From contig NZ_CP109965.1 of the NCBI RefSeq assembly GCF_026725475.1, positions 2,480,001 through 2,544,000 on the forward strand: a stretch of 64,000 bases of DNA. Direction: 5' to 3'. Shown here one piece after another: positions 44,071 to 51,904 of this stretch. Below the pieces are notes generated by a model, which saw nothing but the letters and a program-made list of their open reading frames with translations, had not been told where the DNA came from and searched no databases. Positions within the stretch are counted from its first letter, which is position 1; each line of letters starts with the position of its first letter. The stretch is from Catenovulum adriaticum. Its GTDB lineage: Bacteria; Pseudomonadota; Gammaproteobacteria; Enterobacterales; Alteromonadaceae. The translations under genes were made by a program, and so were the position numbers.

Positions 44071-45405
44071 ATGACTCATTTTATTTACAACCAACTGATG
44101 CGAATTTTATTGCCGTTAATGCTATTAAGGTTAAAACGAAAATCACGTAAACAAGCCGAATACGGTTTTAGGTGGGATGAAAGGCTAGCCAAAAAAACAC
44201 TTAAAGTAGAAGCTCACGGTGTGTTGTTTCATTTAGCGTCGCTGGGTGAAACTATTGCCGCTACCCCTGTAATTAAAGCCTTTATTAAGCGTCATCCTAA
44301 TGTGCCAATTACTATTACCAGCACAACCCCCACAGGCTCTGAGCAAATACAAAAAACATTCCGTCATAATGTCACTCATTGCTATATGCCATTTGACTTA
44401 CCTATTATTCAACGCCGTTTTATTCAGCAAATTAAACCCAGTTTACTTGTGTTAATGGAAACAGAACTTTGGCCTAATTTAATTCATCATACAAAAAAGC
44501 AAAATGGCAGAGTACTTGTTATGAATGCGCGTTTATCTGAGCGCAGTGCAAAAGGTTATCAAAAACTGGCAAAGCTTAGCCAAGCTATGATGCAAAATAT
44601 CGATTTAGTTTGCGCTCAATTTAACGCCGATGCTGAACGATTTAAACAACTTGGCTGTACCGATACAAAGATAAAAATAACAGGTAATATTAAGTTTGAT
44701 ACACAAGCAAAACCGCAATTGGTAAAGATAGCTCAAACATTAAAGCTTAGTTGGCAACTGACAGAGAGACCTGTTTATTTAGCAGCCAGTACCCATCAAG
44801 GGGAAGAGTCGCAAATTTTAGCCGCTCACCAACAAGTGTTATTGACCCACCCCAACGCGTTATTAATTTTAGTACCGCGTCATCCGGAGCGGTTTGAACT
44901 TGTTGCCAATGACACTCGCTTGCAATTTAATATTGAAAAACGGAGCGAATTATCAAACACACAAGCTATTAAAACCAATACACAGGTTTTAATAGGTGAT
45001 ACTTTAGGTGAAATGGATTTATACATTGGCTTGGCAAACTTTGTATTTATTGGCGGCAGTTTAGTGGCGCGAGGCGGGCATAATCCGTTTGAAGCCGCTT
45101 GTCAGCATAAAGCGATTATCACCGGTGATCAGGTGTTTAATTTTGCGGATAGCTACAAATGCTTATTTGAACAAAAAGCAGCGGTATTGGTTCAACATAG
45201 CCATGATTTAGCGGTTCAAATTGATCGCTTAATAACAGACAAAACTTATAAACAAACCTTGGCAGACAATGCATATCAATGCCAAAAGCAATTCCAAGGT
45301 GCTCAACAACTCAGCCTTAATTTACTCAGTCAGCAATTTACTTTAGCGCTGCAAAGTAAAAATACATCTGCTGCCTACCCGTTAGGCTATAGCAGTCCGG
45401 TGTAA
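44071..45405 (+). CDS. Kdo transferase WaaA, paralogue 2
   Basis: 444 residues. Same family as the gene at 31888: FHLASLGETIAATPVI with the catalytic glutamate, TSTTPTGSEQ, LVLMETELWPNL, and GGSLVARGGHNPFEAA. It diverges from the GT9 gene with 123 bases between start codons. Two full-length WaaA genes 11 kb apart are unusual; this one may add a second Kdo-type sugar or act on a different acceptor. Confidence 0.9.
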   Translation: MTHFIYNQLMRILLPLMLLRLKRKSRKQAEYGFRWDERLAKKTLKVEAHGVLFHLASLGETIAATPVIKAFIKRHPNVPITITSTTPTGSEQIQKTFRHNVTHCYMPFDLPIIQRRFIQQIKPSLLVLMETELWPNLIHHTKKQNGRVLVMNARLSERSAKGYQKLAKLSQAMMQNIDLVCAQFNADAERFKQLGCTDTKIKITGNIKFDTQAKPQLVKIAQTLKLSWQLTERPVYLAASTHQGEESQILAAHQQVLLTHPNALLILVPRHPERFELVANDTRLQFNIEKRSELSNTQAIKTNTQVLIGDTLGEMDLYIGLANFVFIGGSLVARGGHNPFEAACQHKAIITGDQVFNFADSYKCLFEQKAAVLVQHSHDLAVQIDRLITDKTYKQTLADNAYQCQKQFQGAQQLSLNLLSQQFTLALQSKNTSAAYPLGYSSPV

Positions 45406-45443
45406 TTTATTACCTCGCTGAGAATAAGATTTTAATCGCCATT

Positions 45444-45473
45444 TAGTACTCTCTTATCTAGTACTCTCTCATC
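45444..45473. repeat. Two 15-bp tandem repeats after waaA paralogue 2
   Basis: TAGTACTCTCTTATC at 45444-45458 is followed directly by TAGTACTCTCTCATC, one base different. It lies in the 180-base gap between two convergent genes. A hairpin AGCTCGGTT/AACCGGGCT follows near 45490-45519 but lacks a T-run. Confidence 0.7.
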
Positions 45474-45585
45474 TAATATGCAATGTATGTAGCTCGGTTT
45501 ACTAAAGTATTAACCGGGCTAGCGCATTAGCTGGGTTATGGGCCAAATGGGCATAAGCTAAAATACATATCAGAAAGCGCTTTAA

Positions 45586-47139
45586 TTACAATGGCAACCT
45601 AAGCTTAAACTCACTGCCCTCACCCAATTCACTAACAACAGTAATTTCGCCACCTAGCAACAGAGCAAATTTTTGACTAATAGCTAAACCAAGGCCTGTT
45701 CCATCTTTTGTTTTATCTTTATCGTCATGAATTTTTGAACGGGTCACTTGTCTAAATTCATCAAAAATATCATTGAGTTTAGTTTTATTAATGCCACAAC
45801 CCGTATCTATAACTTCAAGATAAAAATTTGTTTGGTCACAGTAATAATCAATACTAATAGTGCCTTGTTTGGTAAATTTACAAGCATTACTTAATAAATT
45901 AATCACAATTTGAACTAGCATGTTTTGATCTGTTTCAATAAATAATTCGGTTTGATTTTGAGGGCCTACTAATAAATTTTGATGTTTACCCGTTAATGGC
46001 GCAATCGCATCTATCGCCGATTGAATAATGGGTTTAACTTCAACGACGCCCAAGTTAATGTCCATACGGCCCGCTTCTACTTTCGAAATATCTAAAATAT
46101 CATTAATTAACAAAAGTAACCGTTCTGAGCTTTGCTGGGCTTTATTTAAATCAACCAAATAATCATTTTCGCCATCCAGTTCTAACTCCTCCTTTACCAA
46201 ATCAATATAACCAATGATCGACTGCATAGGGGTTCTTAATTCATGCGTTACGTTGGCTAAGAAAGTCGATTTGTGCCGAGAGGCAGTTAACGCCGCATCG
46301 CGTGCACGCTCTAAAGCCTGAGTTCGCGATACTACTTCTTGTTCAAGTTGTTCACTATAGGTTCGAAGCGTCTCTTCTTGAAGATCTTGTGCGGTGATCA
46401 TTGCATTATAGGCTTTTGCCATTTTTCTAATTTCTAGCGGCCCTTCTTCGGTCGACAATAAATGCATGCCTGTTTGCTTAGATTCCACCATTAAATCTGA
46501 TAAGCGATCAATGGGTTTGATGAGCCGGTTCACGGTAATATTAATCAACCCAATTAAAAAAATTGATGTAATAGAACCAATTGAAAAAGTCGCTAAAAAA
46601 ATGTCAATTCGGGTATCGATTAAGCTTTGTTTGCTAATTTTTAATACCACCCGACCCACTATTTTTTCTGGACGAGCGGTATTATCAAGCTCAATTTGTT
46701 GATCAAATTGATTAACAGCTTGCCAATATAAAAAATGATTTGGAGTTTCGAGCATTTGGACTTTATGAATCGATGGTTCGTCTAACACATGTTGAAAAAT
46801 AAAATTAGATTCAATATTTTGGTTAGCTAAAGTTTGACCATCACCATTAATAATAGCGCCCCCAATAATAGACCCATTACCAATTAATTGTTGAATTACA
46901 TTTTTGGCATCTTGGTGATTACGGGTTGATAACGCTAAAGCGGCTAACTCAGATAATGCTTGGAGCTCTTCGACTGCGTCGGTCGTGATAATTTGCTTTA
47001 CTTTATAATTGGTTACCCAAGCTGTTAGCAAACTTCCAAATAAACTTAAAAGGATAATACCAATGATCGTCGTGCTAAGTATTTGCCGACGAATACTGGC
47101 TGTAGAGCCAAAAACAGAATTAACAAATAACCTTTTCAT
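45586..47139 (-). CDS. Orphan membrane sensor histidine kinase
   Basis: 517 residues from the ATG at 47139. Two membrane helices (about 17-40 and 180-203) frame a periplasmic sensor region of about 140 residues; then HAMP, a coiled-coil linker, HisKA with the phospho-His box VTHELRTPMQS and HATPase_c (NLLSNACKF, DTGCGI, GTGLGLA). No receiver or output domain. It follows a XylR-like regulator by 33 bases, and no response regulator gene is nearby. Confidence 0.92.
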   Translation of the reverse strand: MKRLFVNSVFGSTASIRRQILSTTIIGIILLSLFGSLLTAWVTNYKVKQIITTDAVEELQALSELAALALSTRNHQDAKNVIQQLIGNGSIIGGAIINGDGQTLANQNIESNFIFQHVLDEPSIHKVQMLETPNHFLYWQAVNQFDQQIELDNTARPEKIVGRVVLKISKQSLIDTRIDIFLATFSIGSITSIFLIGLINITVNRLIKPIDRLSDLMVESKQTGMHLLSTEEGPLEIRKMAKAYNAMITAQDLQEETLRTYSEQLEQEVVSRTQALERARDAALTASRHKSTFLANVTHELRTPMQSIIGYIDLVKEELELDGENDYLVDLNKAQQSSERLLLLINDILDISKVEAGRMDINLGVVEVKPIIQSAIDAIAPLTGKHQNLLVGPQNQTELFIETDQNMLVQIVINLLSNACKFTKQGTISIDYYCDQTNFYLEVIDTGCGINKTKLNDIFDEFRQVTRSKIHDDKDKTKDGTGLGLAISQKFALLLGGEITVVSELGEGSEFKLRLPL

Positions 47140-47172
47140 AGGCTGCTTAGCCCAACTCAATACAAGCAACCA

Positions 47173-48345
47173 CTATACAAACCTTTCTCTGTATTGAGTG
47201 GGTGTTAGCTGAGTTTGCTTTTTAAATACCATAATCATGTATTGCACTGTGTTATAGCCAGTTTTTTCAGAAATATCACTCAAGGTTAAATTGGTTTGCA
47301 ACAATAGCTGTTTTACCTTCGCTAATTGCACTTTAACAATCTCTTGATGGATAGAGCTATTTAAGTGTGCTCTAAAGCGGTTTTCTACATTGGCCCGAGA
47401 CAACTTTAAATGGCGTAAAACATGAGTCGCTTGAATGCCATCACAAGCATGCTGTTTAATATAACTGATAGCATCTTTAACCACTTGATCAGATACCGCA
47501 AAATGATCGGTTGAAGCATTCTGTACAATCCCAATGGGTTCAACCACCTGCACCATAGGCTCAACGGTTTTGTTATTGAACTGTTGATCTAATAATTGCG
47601 CTGCTAAAAATCCCATGTATTCAGAGCCTTGACGAACACTACTTAACCTATGTCCGGTTAATACGTTAACGATGTCATCGTCATCAACTCCCAAAATGGC
47701 CACTTGATCGGGAATTTTAAGCTCAGCGGAACGACAAGCTTCAATTAATTGCCGGGCTCGGGTGTCGGTAGCCGCAAAAATAGCAACCGGCTTAGGTAGC
47801 TCTACCAACCATTCTTCAAGCTGGTTCATCGCTTTTGTCCAATTTCGATAGCTACTTAGAAAGCCATGGTAAATATGAGGCGCGGGTGTCTCTTTTGCTA
47901 GCTCGTTGTGCCAATGAATAAAAGACGATTCACGCTCTCGTGACCAATGATTGTCTGGCCGGTCAGGCACACCGTAAAATGCCATATTATGATAACCAAG
48001 TGATAAAAAGTGCTCTACCGCCAATTTTGAGATCAAATGATTATTAGTCGCGACATAAGGAATATTATTTGGATACAGGCTAGCATCTTGATAAGAGCCA
48101 CCAATCCCAACCGCTTTAACTGACTGATTTTTTACATACTCGATAATGTTTGGATCATCAAAGTCAGCAATAATGCCATCCCCTTGCCAATATTTAATTT
48201 TTTCTAGATGGATTAGGTAATCTTCTTCTAAATAAAGATCCCATTCAATTCCTTGCTGCATATAACGTGCAATCCCTGAAATGATCTTGCGATCATAGGC
48301 CTTGCTTGCATTAAATAGTATGGCTATTCTTTTTTTTTGTTTCAT
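47173..48345 (-). CDS. XylR-like transcriptional regulator (PBP sensor + AraC HTH)
   Basis: 390 residues, the length of E. coli XylR. N-terminal LacI/periplasmic-binding-like sugar-sensing domain (RIAILFNASKAYDRKIISGI) and a C-terminal AraC-type helix-turn-helix pair (about 285-390; LSDISEKTGYNTVQYM). Such proteins activate sugar use genes on binding xylose or a related sugar. No xylose genes lie nearby; the next gene is a histidine kinase, an unusual partner. The ligand is not known. Confidence 0.85.
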   Translation of the reverse strand: MKQKKRIAILFNASKAYDRKIISGIARYMQQGIEWDLYLEEDYLIHLEKIKYWQGDGIIADFDDPNIIEYVKNQSVKAVGIGGSYQDASLYPNNIPYVATNNHLISKLAVEHFLSLGYHNMAFYGVPDRPDNHWSRERESSFIHWHNELAKETPAPHIYHGFLSSYRNWTKAMNQLEEWLVELPKPVAIFAATDTRARQLIEACRSAELKIPDQVAILGVDDDDIVNVLTGHRLSSVRQGSEYMGFLAAQLLDQQFNNKTVEPMVQVVEPIGIVQNASTDHFAVSDQVVKDAISYIKQHACDGIQATHVLRHLKLSRANVENRFRAHLNSSIHQEIVKVQLAKVKQLLLQTNLTLSDISEKTGYNTVQYMIMVFKKQTQLTPTQYRERFV

Positions 48346-48635
48346 TAGATTCCACTAATAGGGACTATTGATTGGCAGCCTGGTTTGTTGGCTAGCATAT
48401 AAATATAACAACACACTAAGCAACTTACTTTAATATACTATAACAAGATTATAAAATAGCATAAAAATATTACCAAGTTTTGTCGCCAACCTGAAGTTCA
48501 GATAAAGAATTAGTTAAGATATTAGGGATATAGGCTTGGCTTATATAGAGGGCAATTGTGCCTCAACAATCAAGACGCTATTTATTATCCAAACCTCAAT
48601 GTGTTTAACTTATCTATAAAAATCTACAAAAACAA
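48346..48635. other. Upstream region of the XylR-like gene
   Basis: About 290 AT-rich bases that must hold the promoter for the XylR-kinase unit. No convincing -35/-10 pair or operator can be named. No gene is supported. Confidence 0.4.
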
Positions 48636-48689
48636 AAAAGCAGCTTATAAAGTAACGCCATTAAATGAAATCACCCTAAAGCTGCTTTT
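48636..48689 (-). terminator. Terminator after the TIGR03545 gene
   Basis: Perfect 11-bp stem AAAAGCAGCTT/AAGCTGCTTTT with a 32-base loop. On the minus strand it is followed by a T-rich tail (TTGTTTTTG). It lies beyond the dispersed repeat that follows the TIGR03545 gene. Confidence 0.65.
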
Positions 48690-48721
48690 ATCGTTTTATT
48701 TTAGGTTATAAAGTAAAAATA

Positions 48722-48867
48722 GAAGTTAACATGTCTAGCCTAAATTTACGTTAACTAATCTTATAGCTCTACGTCCCCATCCATGGGGTTGTATGCAAGT
48801 GAATTTAGCTCAGTCCCCGTGAAAAAGGGCCGTTTGAAACATATTCATTAAATCGAGTTGAGGTTAA
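48722..48867 (-). repeat. Dispersed repeat, copy B
   Basis: Minus-strand copy of the element at 10994. The first 67 bases (from 48867 downward, starting TTAACCTCAACTCG) are about 90% identical to copy A; the distal half is weakly similar, and the far inverted repeat is not preserved. Its first bases overlap and supply the TAA stop codon of the TIGR03545 gene. It also contains its own inverted repeat CCCCATCCATGGGG near 48776-48788. Confidence 0.65.
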
Positions 48868-50666
48868 CTGCCAAATAAGCCTTTTAGTTTATCTTTTACT
48901 TTGTCTTTGGCTTTATCTTTCGCTTTTTCTTTTTCTTGCTCAACAACTGATTTTAACTGCGTATCCAGTAAATTATTGAGCGTACCATCAGCATCATTTA
49001 ACCAGTCATCCAAGTTAGCGATTTGGCTCGCTTGGTCATCCGATAACTTTAAGGTAGTCGCCACCTTTTCGTTTAGCTTAGTTTGTAACTCGGCTTTTAA
49101 TTCAGTCACTTTTTCATCAACTTGCTGAGTAACACTACCTTTAATTATATCATCAACTTGTGAGCTAATATGCCATTTAGGCAATAGCACATTGCCGACT
49201 AAATCAATTTCAGCTGGGATTGTGCCAGCATCATTTAATGCCTGTACAATTTTTCTCTGCCAGCTTTTAGACGCATCCGTTACGAAAACAGGGTTAAGTA
49301 AATCTAATTTAATCACAGCATCAAGATCAAAATTATTCAATTTAAATTTACCGTCAGCCATTAATTTAGCCGCAGCCAAAGCAAGCGCCGATTTGGCGTT
49401 TTCTGCTAACGCTGTTTCATCCACTTGCTCAGCCCCAATTTGAAATTGCTCTAATAGCCATTGGCCTTCACTTAGTAAGTTGCCATCTTTAGCTTTGAAA
49501 AAATCAACTTTACCGCTAATTTGGCCATCACCTCGCAACTGGTTTGAGCTAACTTCAATTAAACTCGGTTGATTGCGTTTCCAGTGCTGAGTGTTAATTT
49601 CAGACAAATCTAAACTAAATTGGCCCTGGGGAGTATTTACACTCACTAAACCGGTTTTGATTAACCAATCGGGTTGTGGATCTTGCTCAGAAAAATGAAT
49701 ATATTGACCTAAATCAACAATAGCTTCGTCTTCCCCTTTTGGCTCTGACTGTAAAAATGGCTTGAGCATTTGATATATATCCATACCTTGGTTGTAATAC
49801 TCTCGGCCTTTTTCACCAAAAATAATATGGGCAACATCTTCAGCTTCAAAAGTATCTAACTGATATTTAGTTTTAACCGCTTGCCAATCTTGATCAGGTG
49901 CTTGTTTTAGCTCTGTCACTGCTAAATCGATATTGTCTTTACTATTTTTAAGGGTATCTTTTGCATTTTCAATTTGCTGCTTATCCGCTTTAATTTGCTT
50001 TTTCAGTTCATCTAAACGCGCTTTAAGTTTGACTAAATCTTCTGCATTTTCAATTTTGGTATCTTGAATTTCTTTAACTTTAGTTTTGTAAAAATCCAGT
50101 TTTTCTTCATCTGGTAAATTGTCTTTAAGCTCAGTTAACTGCGCTTTTTCGGCATTATAAACTTGTTGAAGCTGCTCCGCTTTTTCAACAGTAATTAAAT
50201 TAGAATCTTCTAATAACTGCTTTATATCTGGCATTTCAACTTCTTTAACCTGTTGAACTGTCTCATCTAACGAGCCTTTACCGTCTTCAGCAGAGCGATA
50301 AACTTCGCCAACGCTTTCACGTTTAGCACCAAATTCTAATTCAGCTAGCCTAATATCTTCGATGATCACTTTACCCAACATATATTGCCAAAGGTTAAGC
50401 TCAGCTTTAGCTTGCTTAAATTGCATTGCATTGTATTCAGGTTCATTTGGGTCTGTTGCCTGAAAGCCAACAATATCTAAAGTAAAAGGTGACCAATTAA
50501 CGTTTACTTCTTCCACGTTCACTTCGGCGCCCATATACCAGCCACCGCCTTGCTCTATACCAGTTTTAATTAACCAGCCGGCTAATATATAAATGAAACC
50601 AGCAATTAAAGCTAAAAACGCAATCAGTCCTAACAACCCTTGCCAACGTAAATACTTCTTCATCAT
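48864..50666 (-). CDS. TIGR03545 family protein (membrane-anchored, AsmA-like)
   Basis: 600 residues. One N-terminal membrane helix (about 12-34), then an AsmA-like N domain (EVNVNWSPFTLDIVGFQA), a long charged coiled coil (about 125-255), a beta-rich region and a Lys/Asp-rich tail. Its function is unknown. It overlaps the TIGR03546 gene by one base, and the two families are regularly paired. The stop codon lies in a dispersed repeat. Confidence 0.85.
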   Translation of the reverse strand: MMKKYLRWQGLLGLIAFLALIAGFIYILAGWLIKTGIEQGGGWYMGAEVNVEEVNVNWSPFTLDIVGFQATDPNEPEYNAMQFKQAKAELNLWQYMLGKVIIEDIRLAELEFGAKRESVGEVYRSAEDGKGSLDETVQQVKEVEMPDIKQLLEDSNLITVEKAEQLQQVYNAEKAQLTELKDNLPDEEKLDFYKTKVKEIQDTKIENAEDLVKLKARLDELKKQIKADKQQIENAKDTLKNSKDNIDLAVTELKQAPDQDWQAVKTKYQLDTFEAEDVAHIIFGEKGREYYNQGMDIYQMLKPFLQSEPKGEDEAIVDLGQYIHFSEQDPQPDWLIKTGLVSVNTPQGQFSLDLSEINTQHWKRNQPSLIEVSSNQLRGDGQISGKVDFFKAKDGNLLSEGQWLLEQFQIGAEQVDETALAENAKSALALAAAKLMADGKFKLNNFDLDAVIKLDLLNPVFVTDASKSWQRKIVQALNDAGTIPAEIDLVGNVLLPKWHISSQVDDIIKGSVTQQVDEKVTELKAELQTKLNEKVATTLKLSDDQASQIANLDDWLNDADGTLNNLLDTQLKSVVEQEKEKAKDKAKDKVKDKLKGLFGS

Positions 50667-51175
50667 TAAGCTCCTTGCAGTGAGTTGTAAATTTTATAAA
50701 CTTTTGAGGCTTTCAACATTTGCACTAATCTAAGTTTCAAAATAAAAGCCATAATGTGAGTTCGATACTCAGCAATTAAAAAGTTAAGAATAAAAACGAG
50801 GGGGAAAAATAACACCAGCGAAACCAACAAAGCCCCTAAAGTAGTAGTATGGTGAAAATGAGCCAAACGCATAAAGCTAAATTGATACAACGCATCCCAA
50901 GTGCTTTCTAAAGCTGGCAAGGTTAATAAGTATTGACCTAGACTTGCAAATAAGGGGGCGAATAATAAACCTAAAATACTAAACAGAGTCCAGCCGACAA
51001 AAAATGATCCTAAATGTACTCTAACTAAAAACGCTATTAGCAAAATCAATAAGTTATGCAAGCTAAGTAGCGGCGTTAAACCAATAATCATACCCAACGC
51101 AATGGCGTAGCTGATTTGTTTAGGGGAGTCTTCGGAGTTGAGCGCAATAAAGAGTTTGGCTATTAAAGTAAACAT
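50666..51175 (-). CDS. TIGR03546 family membrane protein
   Basis: 169 residues with three to four hydrophobic segments (for example ALGMIIGLTPLLSLHNLLIL and LGALLVSLVLFFPLVFILNFL-type stretch cut here). Related to DUF2062-type membrane proteins. Function unknown; encoded directly before and one base overlapping the TIGR03545 gene, suggesting a joint envelope role. Confidence 0.83.
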   Translation of the reverse strand: MFTLIAKLFIALNSEDSPKQISYAIALGMIIGLTPLLSLHNLLILLIAFLVRVHLGSFFVGWTLFSILGLLFAPLFASLGQYLLTLPALESTWDALYQFSFMRLAHFHHTTTLGALLVSLVLFFPLVFILNFLIAEYRTHIMAFILKLRLVQMLKASKVYKIYNSLQGA

Positions 51176-51194
51176 ATTAAATTCCCTTACATTT

Positions 51195-51224
51195 TTACGT
51201 GTTAATTCGTTACGTGTTAATCAT
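51195..51224. repeat. 15-bp imperfect tandem repeat
   Basis: TTACGTGTTAATTCG then TTACGTGTTAATCAT, 13 of 15 bases the same, in the gap upstream of the TIGR03546 gene. No function evident. Confidence 0.6.
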
Positions 51225-51275
51225 CTTCAGACAAATCAATTATACGTTAGTCTACATGATTTGCTGAGATGCACT

Positions 51276-51740
51276 TCAATAAATCGGCAAAGCCGTTGAT
51301 TTTACTGGTGACTTTAAAACAAATGATGAATGCACGCCACTTACCCCTTCAATACGAGTGAGTTTATTTAATAAAAATTGCTGAAAATCGTCCATATCTT
51401 TCACGATCACTTTTAATAAATAATCAGCACTTTGCCCAGTAATTAAATGGCATTCTAATACCTGCGGAAACTCAGCAACTATTTTTTCAAAGCTGGCAAA
51501 CCGTTCAGGCGTATGTTTATCCATACTAATTTGAATAAAAGATAATAAGGTTAACCCTAACTCACGCGCATTTACTAATGCAACATAACCATCAATTAAT
51601 CCCGCGTCTTCTAACTGCCGAACGCGTCGCAAGCATGGTGAAGGCGACAAATTAATGGCTTCTGCCAACTCTTGATTTGAAATCCGTCCCTGGCGTTGAA
51701 TTGTTTGTAAAATCAGTTTATCGTATTTATCTAGTATCAT
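51276..51740 (-). CDS. Lrp/AsnC family transcriptional regulator
   Basis: 154 residues. N-terminal winged HTH (LDKYDKLILQTIQRQGRISN, LSPSPCLRRVRQLE) and C-terminal RAM ligand domain (ECHLITGQSADYLLKVIV). Amino-acid-responsive regulator. It diverges from leuA with about 165 AT-rich bases between the start codons, so leuA is a likely target and leucine a possible ligand, both by inference. Confidence 0.92.
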   Translation of the reverse strand: MILDKYDKLILQTIQRQGRISNQELAEAINLSPSPCLRRVRQLEDAGLIDGYVALVNARELGLTLLSFIQISMDKHTPERFASFEKIVAEFPQVLECHLITGQSADYLLKVIVKDMDDFQQFLLNKLTRIEGVSGVHSSFVLKSPVKSTALPIY

Positions 51741-51904
51741 TTCACCACTTAAAGAAATTTTATGCTCTTAAATAGATTATATATGAAATTATATTGCGTT
51801 AAAGTACTAAATTAATCCTATCTTAGCAATCATTCACCTGCTATTTTGCGTATCATAAACAATATTAAAAATTTAAAATTCAATTTTATCGCTTGGAGCC
51901 ACAT

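Noticed and set aside
45490..45519. Terminator between waaA paralogue 2 and the histidine kinase gene
   Set aside because: The hairpin AGCTCGGTT/AACCGGGCT is present, but no T-run follows on either strand.
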